Shown here one piece after another: positions 1 through 7,483 of a stretch of DNA of 64,000 bases. Location of the stretch: contig NZ_JAHLQJ010000014.1 of NCBI RefSeq assembly GCF_018919145.1, positions 62,001 through 126,000 of the forward strand, read 5' to 3'. Below the pieces are notes generated by a model. It had not been told where the DNA came from. It worked only from the letters and a program-made list of their open reading frames with translations, and searched no databases. Every line of letters begins with the position of its first letter. Within the stretch, counting starts at the first letter, position 1. The position numbers and the translations under genes were made by a program. The stretch is from Paenibacillus brevis (GTDB taxonomy: Bacteria; Bacillota; Bacilli; Paenibacillales; Paenibacillaceae).

Positions 1-902
1 GGCCGATTATCCTCTTCAAAATAAGTGATGAACTGCTTCGGCGCGCTTGGCAGTCCCAGCTCCTGCGGACGACCGGAAAATTGCTTCCATCGTGCAAGAA
101 TCTCTTCCTTCGATGGCTTGTTGTCAAAGGAAACAAAGACCGTTGCCAAGTGCCCGTCCGTTACCGGAACCCGAATACATTGAGTCGTAATGAGCGGGGA
201 TTCCGTCTTGATAATCTGGCCGTTCTCCACCGATCCCCAGATCCGCAGCGGCTCCTGCTCACTCTTCTCTTCTTCGCCGCCAATGTATGGAATCACGTTG
301 TCCAGCATTTCAGGCCAATCCGTAAAATTCTTTCCTGCTCCGGAAATGGCTTGATAGGTCGAGGCTACCACATGCCGCGGCTTGAAATCCAGCAGAGCAT
401 GAAGTGCCGGCACATAGCTCTGGATCGAACAGTTCGGCTTAACCGCAATAAAGCCTCTCTCCGTGCCGAGACGTTTTCTTTGCGCCGCGATAACTTCGAT
501 ATGCCCCGGGTTGACTTCCGGAATCACCATTGGTACGTCCGGTGTCCAGCGATGAGCGGAGTTATTGGAAATAACCGGCGTACCCGTCTTCGCGTATGCC
601 TCCTCAAGCGCTTGAATCTCATTCTTCTTCATGTCTACTGCGCAGAAGATGAAGTCAACGTCTTTTGCGACCTTCTCCACCTCGGAAGCATCCTGAACGA
701 CAATCTTTTTCACGCCCTCCGGAATGTCTCCCTCCAGCTTCCATCTTCCCTGAACCGCTTCTTCATAGGTCTTCCCTGCGGAATTGGCGCTGGCTGCGAT
801 CCCGGTTACCTCGAACCATGGATGGTTCTCCAGCAGTTGGACAAAGCGCTGGCCCACCATTCCTGTTCCGCCGACAATACCTGCTCTTAATCTTTGTGCC
901 AT
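1..902 (-). CDS. asd: Aspartate-semialdehyde dehydrogenase, archaeal/fungal type (3' end outside window)
   Basis: Reduces aspartyl phosphate to aspartate semialdehyde with NADPH, the branch point to lysine/diaminopimelate, methionine and threonine. About 300 codons are visible; the C-terminus runs off the left edge. The N-terminus has a dinucleotide-binding loop GGTGMVG (residues 11-17) and the catalytic cysteine is in KPNCSIQ (C158). This wording, with ISNNSAHR and a GAGKNF segment, is that of the archaeal/fungal-like branch, not the GATGAVG branch of Bacillus subtilis Asd. The ATG at 902 follows a T-box leader, so transcription probably responds to an uncharged tRNA. Family assignment is secure; the branch assignment is from motif recall. 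Confidence 0.9.
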   Translation of the reverse strand, partial: MAQRLRAGIVGGTGMVGQRFVQLLENHPWFEVTGIAASANSAGKTYEEAVQGRWKLEGDIPEGVKKIVVQDASEVEKVAKDVDFIFCAVDMKKNEIQALEEAYAKTGTPVISNNSAHRWTPDVPMVIPEVNPGHIEVIAAQRKRLGTERGFIAVKPNCSIQSYVPALHALLDFKPRHVVASTYQAISGAGKNFTDWPEMLDNVIPYIGGEEEKSEQEPLRIWGSVENGQIIKTESPLITTQCIRVPVTDGHLATVFVSFDNKPSKEEILARWKQFSGRPQELGLPSAPKQFITYFEEDNR

Positions 903-982
903 CGTATATTCAGATCCCTTCTCTTTATATGATGTGGAATGATTTGATAATAACGTATGTCAGTACAGCCTCTTAATGTAAC

Positions 983-1290
983 AAAAAAATCCCACCCCCA
1001 AGACTACGTAGTCCTAGGGACGAGATTGCTTCTCGTGGTACCACCCTACATTTACTAATACGTCGCCGCACCAGCCTCTTCAAGTACGGCGCTGCCTTGG
1101 GCAGGCGCGTATACTCTAGCTCTGTAACAGGAGCTCCTGTCGTGCCATCTCCAGTGGATCAAGGTTCCGGCGCGCTGCTCGGAGTCTTTCTTCAATGAAC
1201 GCTTCCTTACTCCCTTTCAGCAACCGGGAGCTCTCTGTGAAGGATCGCCGTCATTTACTTCTCTCGTCATCGCATTTGATATTGTAGCTA
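983..1290 (-). promoter_or_regulatory. T-box riboswitch upstream of asd
   Basis: Read on the minus strand this leader contains the T-box core GGGTGGTACCACG (around 1044-1032). A 12-bp terminator hairpin follows (CCCTAGGACTAC / GTAGTCTTGGGG, 1016-992) and then a T-run. Upstream is a Stem I-like region with an AGTA element and an apical GGTTGCTGAAAGG-type loop. The specifier is ambiguous: the loop's 3' side reads GAAGAAAGA, containing AAA/AAG (Lys) and GAA (Glu). Lysine fits the pathway best, but that is inference. Confidence 0.92.
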
Positions 1291-1337
1291 TATTATCAAA
1301 TAATCGGCGCAAGATAAACCCCAAATTTATTGGAGGT

Positions 1338-1360
1338 TGTTCAAAAAATCACCTTTTGAA
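1338..1360 (-). terminator. Probable terminator after alkA
   Basis: Inverted repeat GTTCAAAA / TTTTGAAC a few bases beyond the alkA stop codon. On the minus strand its 3' arm is preceded by a T-rich stretch. The stem is AT-rich, so it may be weak. Confidence 0.5.
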
Positions 1361-1366
1361 CTCGTA

Positions 1367-2281
1367 CTAATATAACGTCCGCCACAAATAAAATGTCGCA
1401 TAAGCTTCCCAGCCTTGCCAGCTGTTGAACATTTCCCTCAGCATGCCAAGTGACGGCTTCTCCTCCAAGCTTAGAAGGTTCTTGACGGCATTATGAAGAC
1501 CGACATCTCCGATGGGAAAAGCTGCAGGATCGCCCAAGCAGCGCATCCTGACATAATGGGCCGTCCAGGGACCGATGCCGCGAATCGAGACCAGCCGCTC
1601 CTCCATGGCATCAAAGCTATCCATAGCCAGCAGCCCCTCCCGGGACAATTCGCCCGCCGCCATCAGTCTAGCCACTTCCAGAATTGTCGCGCTTTTCATT
1701 CGGCTCAGCTTCAATGCTCCGAGCTCGTCGGCACTCACCGCCAGCATTTGTTCCGGTGAAGGAAAGCGCCGGTATGCGGTCCCCTGCCATTGCACGGAAT
1801 CGCCGTACGCGGATGTCAAACGCTCCTTTAAGGTATAGGCAAAGGCCAGATTCACCTGTTGTCCGAGAATCGCCCAGCAAAGTGCTTCAAACAGATCGGG
1901 AATACCCATAAGTCGGAGTCCGTTCAATTTCTGAACTACGCCAGCCAGCCTTTCGTCACCTGATGCTAGTCTATAGAACGGAGCCAGATCCCGGTTCAAA
2001 TCAAACCAGGTGGTTACGTATGCCGCTGCTTCCAATTGCTCGTCCTCATTCAATGGTCCGCCGTAAAGCACCCTGACCGCAAGCTCAAGATCATCCTTAC
2101 TGCTTACTTCGAGCAGCACGTCTCTCCCGCCTAAAGATACCAGCCTGCGAATGTGATCCTCATGCACCTCATACAGACATTCACTGTTTGAGCCTGACAG
2201 ATAATCCAGACATAAACGAAAGCAAAAGGGCACGGGGACAGGCAAATTAAAACTGAAACCGGGCATGTCCGGACATTTCAA
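1367..2281 (-). CDS. alkA: DNA-3-methyladenine glycosylase II (AlkA)
   Basis: Base-excision glycosylase that removes 3-methyladenine and related alkylated bases. The 304-residue protein has the AlkA N-terminal domain followed by the HhH-GPD fold: LGQQVN around residue 140, the hairpin GIGPWTAHYV, and the catalytic aspartate in FPIGDVGLHN (D259). It is the last gene of an adaA-adaB-alkA operon. Its start lies 35 nt inside adaB in another frame, so translation is probably coupled. A second in-frame ATG at 2266 would shorten the protein by five residues. In B. subtilis alkA is a separate divergent unit, so the fused order here is different. Confidence 0.93.
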   Translation of the reverse strand: MKCPDMPGFSFNLPVPVPFCFRLCLDYLSGSNSECLYEVHEDHIRRLVSLGGRDVLLEVSSKDDLELAVRVLYGGPLNEDEQLEAAAYVTTWFDLNRDLAPFYRLASGDERLAGVVQKLNGLRLMGIPDLFEALCWAILGQQVNLAFAYTLKERLTSAYGDSVQWQGTAYRRFPSPEQMLAVSADELGALKLSRMKSATILEVARLMAAGELSREGLLAMDSFDAMEERLVSIRGIGPWTAHYVRMRCLGDPAAFPIGDVGLHNAVKNLLSLEEKPSLGMLREMFNSWQGWEAYATFYLWRTLY

Positions 2282-2807
2282 CCGCCTTCACTCCTTCCAG
2301 CCTGAGCAACATGTCTTTGATTTTTAAGCCTCCCCGGTACCCGACCAATGTCTGGTTAGACCCGATCACCCGGTGGCAGGGAACAATAACGGGAACCGGA
2401 TTGGCCCCATTGGCGGTTCCAACAGCCCGTACCGCATTTGGACGCCCAATCGCAGCGGCAATGTCACGATAAGTCTGCACCTCTCCATAGGGGATCGTCA
2501 GAAGGGCCGACCAAACCTCCTTTTGAAACGGTGTGCCGAACAAATCAAGCGAAACCTCTGAAAAATCAACCTTTTCTCCCAAAAAGTAGCCCTTAAGCTT
2601 CCCGACAACACCCGTGCCCGCAATCACACTTGCGTTCTCCTCCAGTATGGCCCCTGGTTTGAATCGATGAAGCCACGCGGCTGCACCCTCCAACGTATCC
2701 TGCGGATACATCAGCCGGCAGACCCCCTGCCCGGTAGCCAATATCGTCCATACGTGGCCCTCCGGACCGAATGCCTCCCTGCTCCAATAGACCCTCGAGT
2801 CATTCAT
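2247..2807 (-). CDS. adaB: Methylated-DNA--protein-cysteine methyltransferase (AdaB/Ogt)
   Basis: Suicide repair protein that transfers the methyl group from O6-methylguanine to its own cysteine. The 186-residue protein has the active-site motif PCHRVIG with the acceptor cysteine at 144, preceded by the helix-turn-helix segment around YRDIAAAIGRPNAVRAVG. The start overlaps the end of adaA by 8 nt and the end overlaps alkA by 35 nt, indicating one tightly packed alkylation-response operon. Confidence 0.95.
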   Translation of the reverse strand: MNDSRVYWSREAFGPEGHVWTILATGQGVCRLMYPQDTLEGAAAWLHRFKPGAILEENASVIAGTGVVGKLKGYFLGEKVDFSEVSLDLFGTPFQKEVWSALLTIPYGEVQTYRDIAAAIGRPNAVRAVGTANGANPVPVIVPCHRVIGSNQTLVGYRGGLKIKDMLLRLEGVKAVEMSGHARFQF

Positions 2808-3378
2808 TAGTTCCTATCCCCTTCCCTGTAAGTTCCCTATAATCCCTCGGCGAGCATCCCGAGTCCCGTTTGAACCATACTGTAAAATGAGACGGGCTTC
2901 TGAAGCCGACCGCTCGGGCAATCATGGCCACAGTCAGCCGATCCTGCGCCAGCAGGCTCTTCGCTTCCTTCATACGAACCGCTTGCAAATGATCAGCAGG
3001 AGAATATCCCTTCACCCGTTTATATACTTTTTGCAAATGAAATGGACTGACCGCTAACTGACCAGCCAGCATATTTAATGTCATCGGACAGGAAAGATCC
3101 CGTTCAATCAAGTGATCTACCTTGGCAGCCATGACCTCGTCAGGCCCGAGCTTTCCTGCTTCCTCCGGCTTGCAGCGTTTGCAGGGGCGATATCCCAGCT
3201 CTATTGCTTCCTCCGAGGAGTTCACAAACCGCACATTTTGCGGATAAGGCGTTCTGGCCCGGCAGGATGGACGACAGAAAATTCGGGTCGTCCGGACACA
3301 AGTATAATAGATTCCGTCATAGGTATGTTCCTTGGCGAGCACCGAAGCATAGATCAAGTCAAAGAGCTTCTGTTCCAC
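2800..3378 (-). CDS. adaA: Methylphosphotriester-DNA methyltransferase / AraC-type activator (AdaA)
   Basis: Sensor and activator of the adaptive response. It accepts methyl groups from DNA phosphotriesters and then activates ada genes. The first 80 residues form the zinc-bound Ada domain with four cysteines, C35 and C39 in FCRPSC and C66 and C69 in PCKRC; by family C35 is the methyl acceptor. Residues of about 95-185 are an AraC HTH pair (VSPFHLQKVYKRVKGYSP, then VGFRSPSHFTVWFKRDSG). The length of 192 aa matches B. subtilis AdaA (about 210 aa), with methyltransferase activity kept in the separate AdaB. Autoregulation is expected but I did not identify the operator. Confidence 0.94.
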   Translation of the reverse strand: MEQKLFDLIYASVLAKEHTYDGIYYTCVRTTRIFCRPSCRARTPYPQNVRFVNSSEEAIELGYRPCKRCKPEEAGKLGPDEVMAAKVDHLIERDLSCPMTLNMLAGQLAVSPFHLQKVYKRVKGYSPADHLQAVRMKEAKSLLAQDRLTVAMIARAVGFRSPSHFTVWFKRDSGCSPRDYRELTGKGIGTNE

Positions 3379-3482
3379 AGATCATCGCCTCCTATTGCAA
3401 GTATAACCCGAACACCCGTTTCCTTAAAGCCGTCTCGGCTACGATAGCAACAATTCGACATTCCGGTAACCATGATAAGACG

Positions 3483-3520
3483 AAAAAACAAGCCCCCCGA
3501 ACAAACGATCCGGGGGCTTG
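3483..3520 (-). terminator. Rho-independent terminator after the CNNM/CorC gene
   Basis: Perfect stem CAAGCCCCC / GGGGGCTTG (3489-3497 with 3512-3520), followed on the minus strand by six T. It lies about 145 nt beyond the stop of the minus-strand membrane-protein gene, so that mRNA has a long 3' tail. Nothing coding was recognised between the two. Confidence 0.85.
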
Positions 3521-3663
3521 TCAGCATTATAAATCCAAGTTCATAAATACGCTATTAGGGTCCCCGGAATAATCCGAGAAAGGTTCACAGTACTAAAACC
3601 CGAACGCCTCGTACAGTCTGCGAGCCGGATTGAAGGCTGACATCGAGCCTGTCCTCTAAGTTA

Positions 3664-4992
3664 TTACTCCAGTATGGTGTCAAGCTCCTCAGGAAGATCG
3701 GATTTTTTCGTCACCAATAGCCGATGAATCCGGTGGTGGCCGACCTCTTTCACAGCAAACACATACCCGTTGTATTCAAAAATCGGCTTTTCCTGAACCG
3801 TAGGAATCCGGTGAAGCATTCCGATCATGAAACCGCTCAGGGTCTCATATTCATCATCCGGCAGCGCAATCCCCAGCACTTCCCGCGCATCGTGCAAAGC
3901 CATCGTTCCTTTGAACAGATAACCGCCTTCCGGGGTCATTTCATATTCCTGTTCATCCTCGTCATGCTCGTCATAAATATTGCCTACGATTTCCTCCAGC
4001 AGATCCTCCATCGTGACAATACCAGCCGTGCCTCCGTACTCATCAACGGCAATAGCCATGTGCACGTGGTTTTGCTGCAGCTCTTCAAACAAATCCCGGG
4101 CATTTTTCGAATCAGGCACAAAATAGGCCTTGTTCACATGATCTCTCAGCTCCCAGGACTCTGTGGCCGCCTTCCGGAAATAACCCAGCAAATCCTTGCT
4201 ATGGAAGATGCCGATGATATTGTCGATGGTTTCTTCATACACCGGGAAACGCGTGTATTGTTCCTCGTCCGCCAGCTTGGCGACCGAGACCATATCCATA
4301 CTGACCGGGATCGCAACCACATTCAATCGATGGGTCATAATATCCGAGACCGTCCGGTTATCAAAGTCGAAAATATTGTTGATCATCAGCTTCTCGCTGG
4401 CTTGTATCGTACCTAGTTCTGTCCCCGTATCCAGCATCATGCGGATTTCTTCCTCTGACACCTCATCATCGTCGGAATTGGGGTCCAGACCGAATGCCTT
4501 GACAAGCAGGTTCGTTGATACCGTAAGCAGCTTAACGAATGGAGCCGTTATCTTCGACAGCACAGACAACACATCTGCTGCCAGCATGGCCATGCCCTCG
4601 GCCCGCTTCATAGCAACCCGCTTAGGCACGAGCTCTCCAAGCACCAGTTGGAAATAGGACAGTATCAACGTAATCACGATGAGAGACAAGGTGCTTAACA
4701 GTGACGGGGACAAAGGAACTCCCCACTTAATCAGTAATGCCGCCAGATCTCCGGCGAAGCTCTCGCCGGCAAAAGCACTGGCAAAGAAGCCTGCCAGCGT
4801 GATCCCGATCTGAATCGTTGCCAGGAAACGGCTTGGTTCGCCCAGCAAGCTGACCAGCAGCTTGGCCTTGCGGTGCCCTTGCTGTGCCATATTTCTAATT
4901 TTGTTATCGTTTAGAGAGATTAGTGCAATTTCGGATGCTGCGAAAAAAGCGTTGATTAGAATAAGCACAAGAATGATAAGCAATTCAAACAT
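3664..4992 (-). CDS. CNNM/CorC (HlyC) family membrane protein
   Basis: Member of the DUF21-CBS-CorC_C family, which in B. subtilis (YhdP, MpfA/YugS relatives) is tied to magnesium or cation efflux. The 442-residue protein starts at the ATG at 4992, preceded by AGAGAGG. An upstream in-frame ATG at 5064 lacks a ribosome site and lies at the edge of a repeat element. Residues 1-180 hold the membrane domain, including the FFAASEIALISLN hallmark. A CBS pair follows (about 200-330, with MTHRLNVVAIP and YGGTAGIVTMEDLLEEIVG), then the CorC_HlyC domain. Substrate not determinable here. Confidence 0.88.
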   Translation of the reverse strand: MFELLIILVLILINAFFAASEIALISLNDNKIRNMAQQGHRKAKLLVSLLGEPSRFLATIQIGITLAGFFASAFAGESFAGDLAALLIKWGVPLSPSLLSTLSLIVITLILSYFQLVLGELVPKRVAMKRAEGMAMLAADVLSVLSKITAPFVKLLTVSTNLLVKAFGLDPNSDDDEVSEEEIRMMLDTGTELGTIQASEKLMINNIFDFDNRTVSDIMTHRLNVVAIPVSMDMVSVAKLADEEQYTRFPVYEETIDNIIGIFHSKDLLGYFRKAATESWELRDHVNKAYFVPDSKNARDLFEELQQNHVHMAIAVDEYGGTAGIVTMEDLLEEIVGNIYDEHDEDEQEYEMTPEGGYLFKGTMALHDAREVLGIALPDDEYETLSGFMIGMLHRIPTVQEKPIFEYNGYVFAVKEVGHHRIHRLLVTKKSDLPEELDTILE

Positions 4993-5064
4993 CTTTTTCG
5001 TCCTCTCTGCGGAAGATATGTACGTCGACCTTAACCTCCCCCCGATTGCGGCAGGAATATGCAT

Positions 5065-5283
5065 CTATATAAGTTGAACTACTGGGTTTTACGTTCCGAG
5101 GGCAACTTGTGAAGTATTCTTGCGCGGATTTCTCTAATTGAACTAAGATATTATAAGGTGGAAATCAACTCACAAAGGCGAACTCTTCCGCTTTATGCTT
5201 TCGAAGCAGCTTTCTTTCAGAAGGCTTGTAACACTTCACACTTATGCCCTTTCTACGTAGCTTTTATAGTTCAACTTATATAG
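5065..5283 (-). mobile_element. MITE copy A (219 bp)
   Basis: Intergenic element with perfect 17-bp terminal inverted repeats, CTATATAAGTTGAACTA at 5065-5081 and its complement at 5267-5283. If the ends are drawn one base inward it is flanked by a direct GCATC on both sides, a possible target duplication. Its interior matches copies B and C when reverse-complemented, including CTACGTAGAAAGGGCATAAG and TTCGCCTTTGTGAG. It carries no reading frame of substance. It sits between a minus-strand membrane gene and a plus-strand antiporter, immediately upstream of the antiporter promoter. Confidence 0.85.
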
Positions 5284-5287
5284 CATC

Positions 5288-5316
5288 TTTACAAAATGAG
5301 TCCTGCATCATATAAT
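5288..5316 (+). promoter_or_regulatory. Sigma-A-type promoter for the antiporter transcript
   Basis: TTTACA at 5288-5293 and TATAAT at 5311-5316, separated by 17 bp. Transcription would begin near 5323, leaving about 148 nt of leader before the ATG at 5471. The -35 begins only five bases after the end of MITE copy A. Confidence 0.65.
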
Positions 5317-5322
5317 TTAGGG

Positions 5323-5470
5323 ACGTTAATTTAATATTATATCATCTGGTGGAGTCTGTCACAAAGGGCGTCGTATGTTTTCTTGCATACGGCATTCCAA
5401 GTGGCGGGCTTTTTTTGCCTAAATGAGGCCAGACTGTCTAGAAAAGCTGCATTTTAAAGGGGGATTCATC
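5323..5470 (+). promoter_or_regulatory. Long 5' leader of unknown function
   Basis: The leader contains a hairpin GTCGTATG / CATACGGC (with G-U pairs) and then GGCGGGC followed by seven T at about 5410-5416. The T-run well before the start codon suggests an attenuator or riboswitch-like device, but I cannot draw a convincing competing stem. It does not match the fluoride, ykkC, ydaO, yybP or M-box consensus as I know them. Confidence 0.35.
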
Positions 5471-6622
5471 ATGTTGTTATTTTTTCAATTGGCCTTAATA
5501 CTCCTTGCATCAAAGGCGGCCGGCTCACTGAGTGTGAGATTGAAGCAGCCTGCCGTGCTAGGTAAGCTGCTGGTCGGAATTATTCTTGGTCCGGCCCTGC
5601 TTGGCTTGATTCATGAGACCGAGGTTCTGGAGGCCTTAAGCCAAATCGGTGTCATACTCCTGATGTTCCTGGCAGGACTTGAGACAGACCTGGAGGAATT
5701 CAAGCAAAGCGGAAGGTCATCGACTTATGTAGGCTTCTTGGGCATCATCTTGCCGCTCGGCCTGGGGTATCTGGCAGGCGTACTGCTGGGCATGCCTGTT
5801 CTTGAAGCATTATTCCTTGGCCTCCTGCTCTCCGCTACCAGTGTCAGCATCTCTGTTCAATCCCTGAAGGAGCTGGGGAAATTAAAGTCCAAAGAAGGAG
5901 CCACCGTGCTGGGAGCAGCCGTTATTGACGATGTAGTCGTCATTATCCTGCTTGCATTTGTAATGAGTCTGGCGGGCGGAGATGTCCACCTGGGAATGCT
6001 TATTTTGAAAAAGGTTCTTTTCTTCGGCGCAGCAATCTTACTGGGCTGGAAGGTAATCCCCTGGTTTATGCGGAAATTCACTGTATTGCGAGTCAGCGAG
6101 ACGGTCGTTACCGCCGCACTTATTAGCTGCTTCCTTCTTTCCCATCTTGCTGAATATACGGGAGTGGCAGCCATTATCGGCGCCTATATCGCCGGTATTT
6201 CAATCAGCAGAACCTTTTACAAGACCATAGTGACTGAAAAAGTAGAGACGATGGCCTATGCCCTCTTTGTTCCCGTTTTCTTCACGACGATTGGCCTAAA
6301 AGTTAATTTTTCCGGTCTGTGGTCCGAGATTCCGTTGATCATTGGACTGAGTCTCCTTGCGATCGCCACCAAGCTCATCGGCGCCGCACTCGGCGCCAAG
6401 GCTTCCGGCTTCGGCTGGCGCAGCGCGCTCGGAATCGGCTCAGCCATGGTATCTCGCGGAGAAGTCGCCTTGATCATTGCAGCAATCGGTCAAGAGGCTC
6501 AGCTGATTCCAGATGGCCTCTTTGCTATTATCGTCATCGTAGTTTTAGTTACTACGCTTGTAACACCACCGATGATGAAGCTGTTTTTCGCAGATCCGAA
6601 GCCGGAGAACGCACACAACTGA
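5471..6622 (+). CDS. CPA2-family cation:proton antiporter
   Basis: Monovalent cation/H+ exchanger of the KefB/GerN type acting in the cytoplasmic membrane. The 383-residue protein is hydrophobic throughout with about 12 membrane segments and no C-terminal TrkA-N domain. Family signatures include KQPAVLGKLLVGIILGPALL near the N-terminus, LFLAGLETD-like LMFLAGLETDLEEF, and AAVIDDVVVIILL with the aspartate pair of the exchange site. The ATG at 5471 follows AAAGGGGG; an upstream ATG at 5423 has no ribosome site. K+ or Na+ as the exported ion cannot be decided. Confidence 0.88.
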   Translation: MLLFFQLALILLASKAAGSLSVRLKQPAVLGKLLVGIILGPALLGLIHETEVLEALSQIGVILLMFLAGLETDLEEFKQSGRSSTYVGFLGIILPLGLGYLAGVLLGMPVLEALFLGLLLSATSVSISVQSLKELGKLKSKEGATVLGAAVIDDVVVIILLAFVMSLAGGDVHLGMLILKKVLFFGAAILLGWKVIPWFMRKFTVLRVSETVVTAALISCFLLSHLAEYTGVAAIIGAYIAGISISRTFYKTIVTEKVETMAYALFVPVFFTTIGLKVNFSGLWSEIPLIIGLSLLAIATKLIGAALGAKASGFGWRSALGIGSAMVSRGEVALIIAAIGQEAQLIPDGLFAIIVIVVLVTTLVTPPMMKLFFADPKPENAHN

Positions 6623-6627
6623 ACCTA

Positions 6628-6684
6628 AAATAAGCCTCCGCTTCAGGTCCTATTGGCCTGAGTGGAGGCTTATTCTCTCTTTGC
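6628..6684 (+). terminator. Terminator after the antiporter
   Basis: Long inverted repeat AATAAGCCTCC...CAGG / CCTG...GGAGGCTTATT (6629-6674) with a following T-rich stretch. It can probably also serve the convergent small gene on the minus strand. Confidence 0.8.
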
Positions 6685-6702
6685 ATTAATCATGCGCAGT
6701 GC

Positions 6703-6882
6703 TTAGCTTGCCGGTTCCCATTTACAACGGACCGGTGAAGTAATCGCTGCTTCCGCCTTCAATTCCTTGAACGCCTTGTCAATCTCCTTGCGGTCAAGCC
6801 CGCTCAGCTTCTCAACCTCTCCTGCGCTGACCGGCTTGCCTGCTTCCTTCATTGCAGCCAGAACCTGTTCCTTAATGCTCAA
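6703..6882 (-). CDS. Small winged-helix-like protein, 59 aa
   Basis: Small gene starting with TTG at 6882, seven bases after AGGTGA. The protein begins (M)SIKEQVLAAMKEAGKPV and continues SAGEVEKLSGLDRKEIDKAF, then KELKAEAAI and a basic C-terminus with RCKWEPAS. The alternation of three short helices with a KPVSAGEVEKLSGL turn resembles a minimal winged-helix DNA-binding fold of the kind seen in many small Paenibacillus and Bacillus proteins. It stands alone between two terminator-like regions. DNA binding is inference; I do not recognise a named family. Confidence 0.7.
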   Translation of the reverse strand: MSIKEQVLAAMKEAGKPVSAGEVEKLSGLDRKEIDKAFKELKAEAAITSPVRCKWEPAS

Positions 6883-6973
6883 GCTTAAGTCACCTCATTT
6901 CCCGAATATTATCTTTACCATATCAGAACCATTTGAGGGATTACAGCTTGTTCAACAAATGTTCATCAACCGA

Positions 6974-7459
6974 TCAGATCGAGTCATGAATGTGAACCTT
7001 TTCTGTCGTCTTTGCATTTCTGCCGCCAAGCTTGAACACCAAAATTCCGCCGATCAGAATCAAGACTCCTGCCAGCTTATTCCAGGAGAATGGAACCTTT
7101 TCAAGCCCGAGCCAGCCCATCGTGTCCCAGATCATCGCTGTGACCAGTTGGGTAATTAGTACAATAGAGATTGCGAAGGTCGGTCCAAGACGTCTGACAC
7201 CCTGCACAACACAAGTGACCACACCTACCCCGATAATTCCGCTGAACCAATACCAAGTCTGCATAGAGCTCATATTCAGACGGAACATCTCTCCGCCTTC
7301 GAACACAACGCCCAACAGCAAGGAGGCGGCAAATCCCAATCCAAGCACCAACGTCGTAGTCATCCATGACCCGGTATGCTCATTCACCTTGCTGTTGAAT
7401 ATATTTTGCAGCCCGACCAGCGCACCCGCTACAATCGAGAATAACAGTCCCATTAGCAT
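6974..7459 (-). CDS. DMT-superfamily transporter, YdcZ/DUF606 family (second copy)
   Basis: Integral membrane protein of 161 residues with about five membrane helices, of the half-size DMT family YdcZ (DUF606). The typical opening GLLFSIVAGALVGLQNIFNSKVNE and the GPTFAISIVLITQLVTAMIWDTMGWLG segment are present. It is the third gene of a minus-strand operon and pairs with the first gene, a second YdcZ. Two half-size members probably form a heterodimer, as in other small DMT transporters. Substrate unknown. Confidence 0.85.
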   Translation of the reverse strand: MLMGLLFSIVAGALVGLQNIFNSKVNEHTGSWMTTTLVLGLGFAASLLLGVVFEGGEMFRLNMSSMQTWYWFSGIIGVGVVTCVVQGVRRLGPTFAISIVLITQLVTAMIWDTMGWLGLEKVPFSWNKLAGVLILIGGILVFKLGGRNAKTTEKVHIHDSI

Positions 7460-7483
7460 TTTGCTCTTCCTACCTCTCTATCC

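Noticed and set aside
81..976. Plus-strand frames of 269 and 103 codons opposite asd
   Set aside because: They lie antisense to a clear asd gene, and their sequences have no domain features and unnatural composition.
5323..5470. Fluoride or ykkC riboswitch before the antiporter
   Set aside because: The conserved cores of those families are not present; only a hairpin and T-run are visible.
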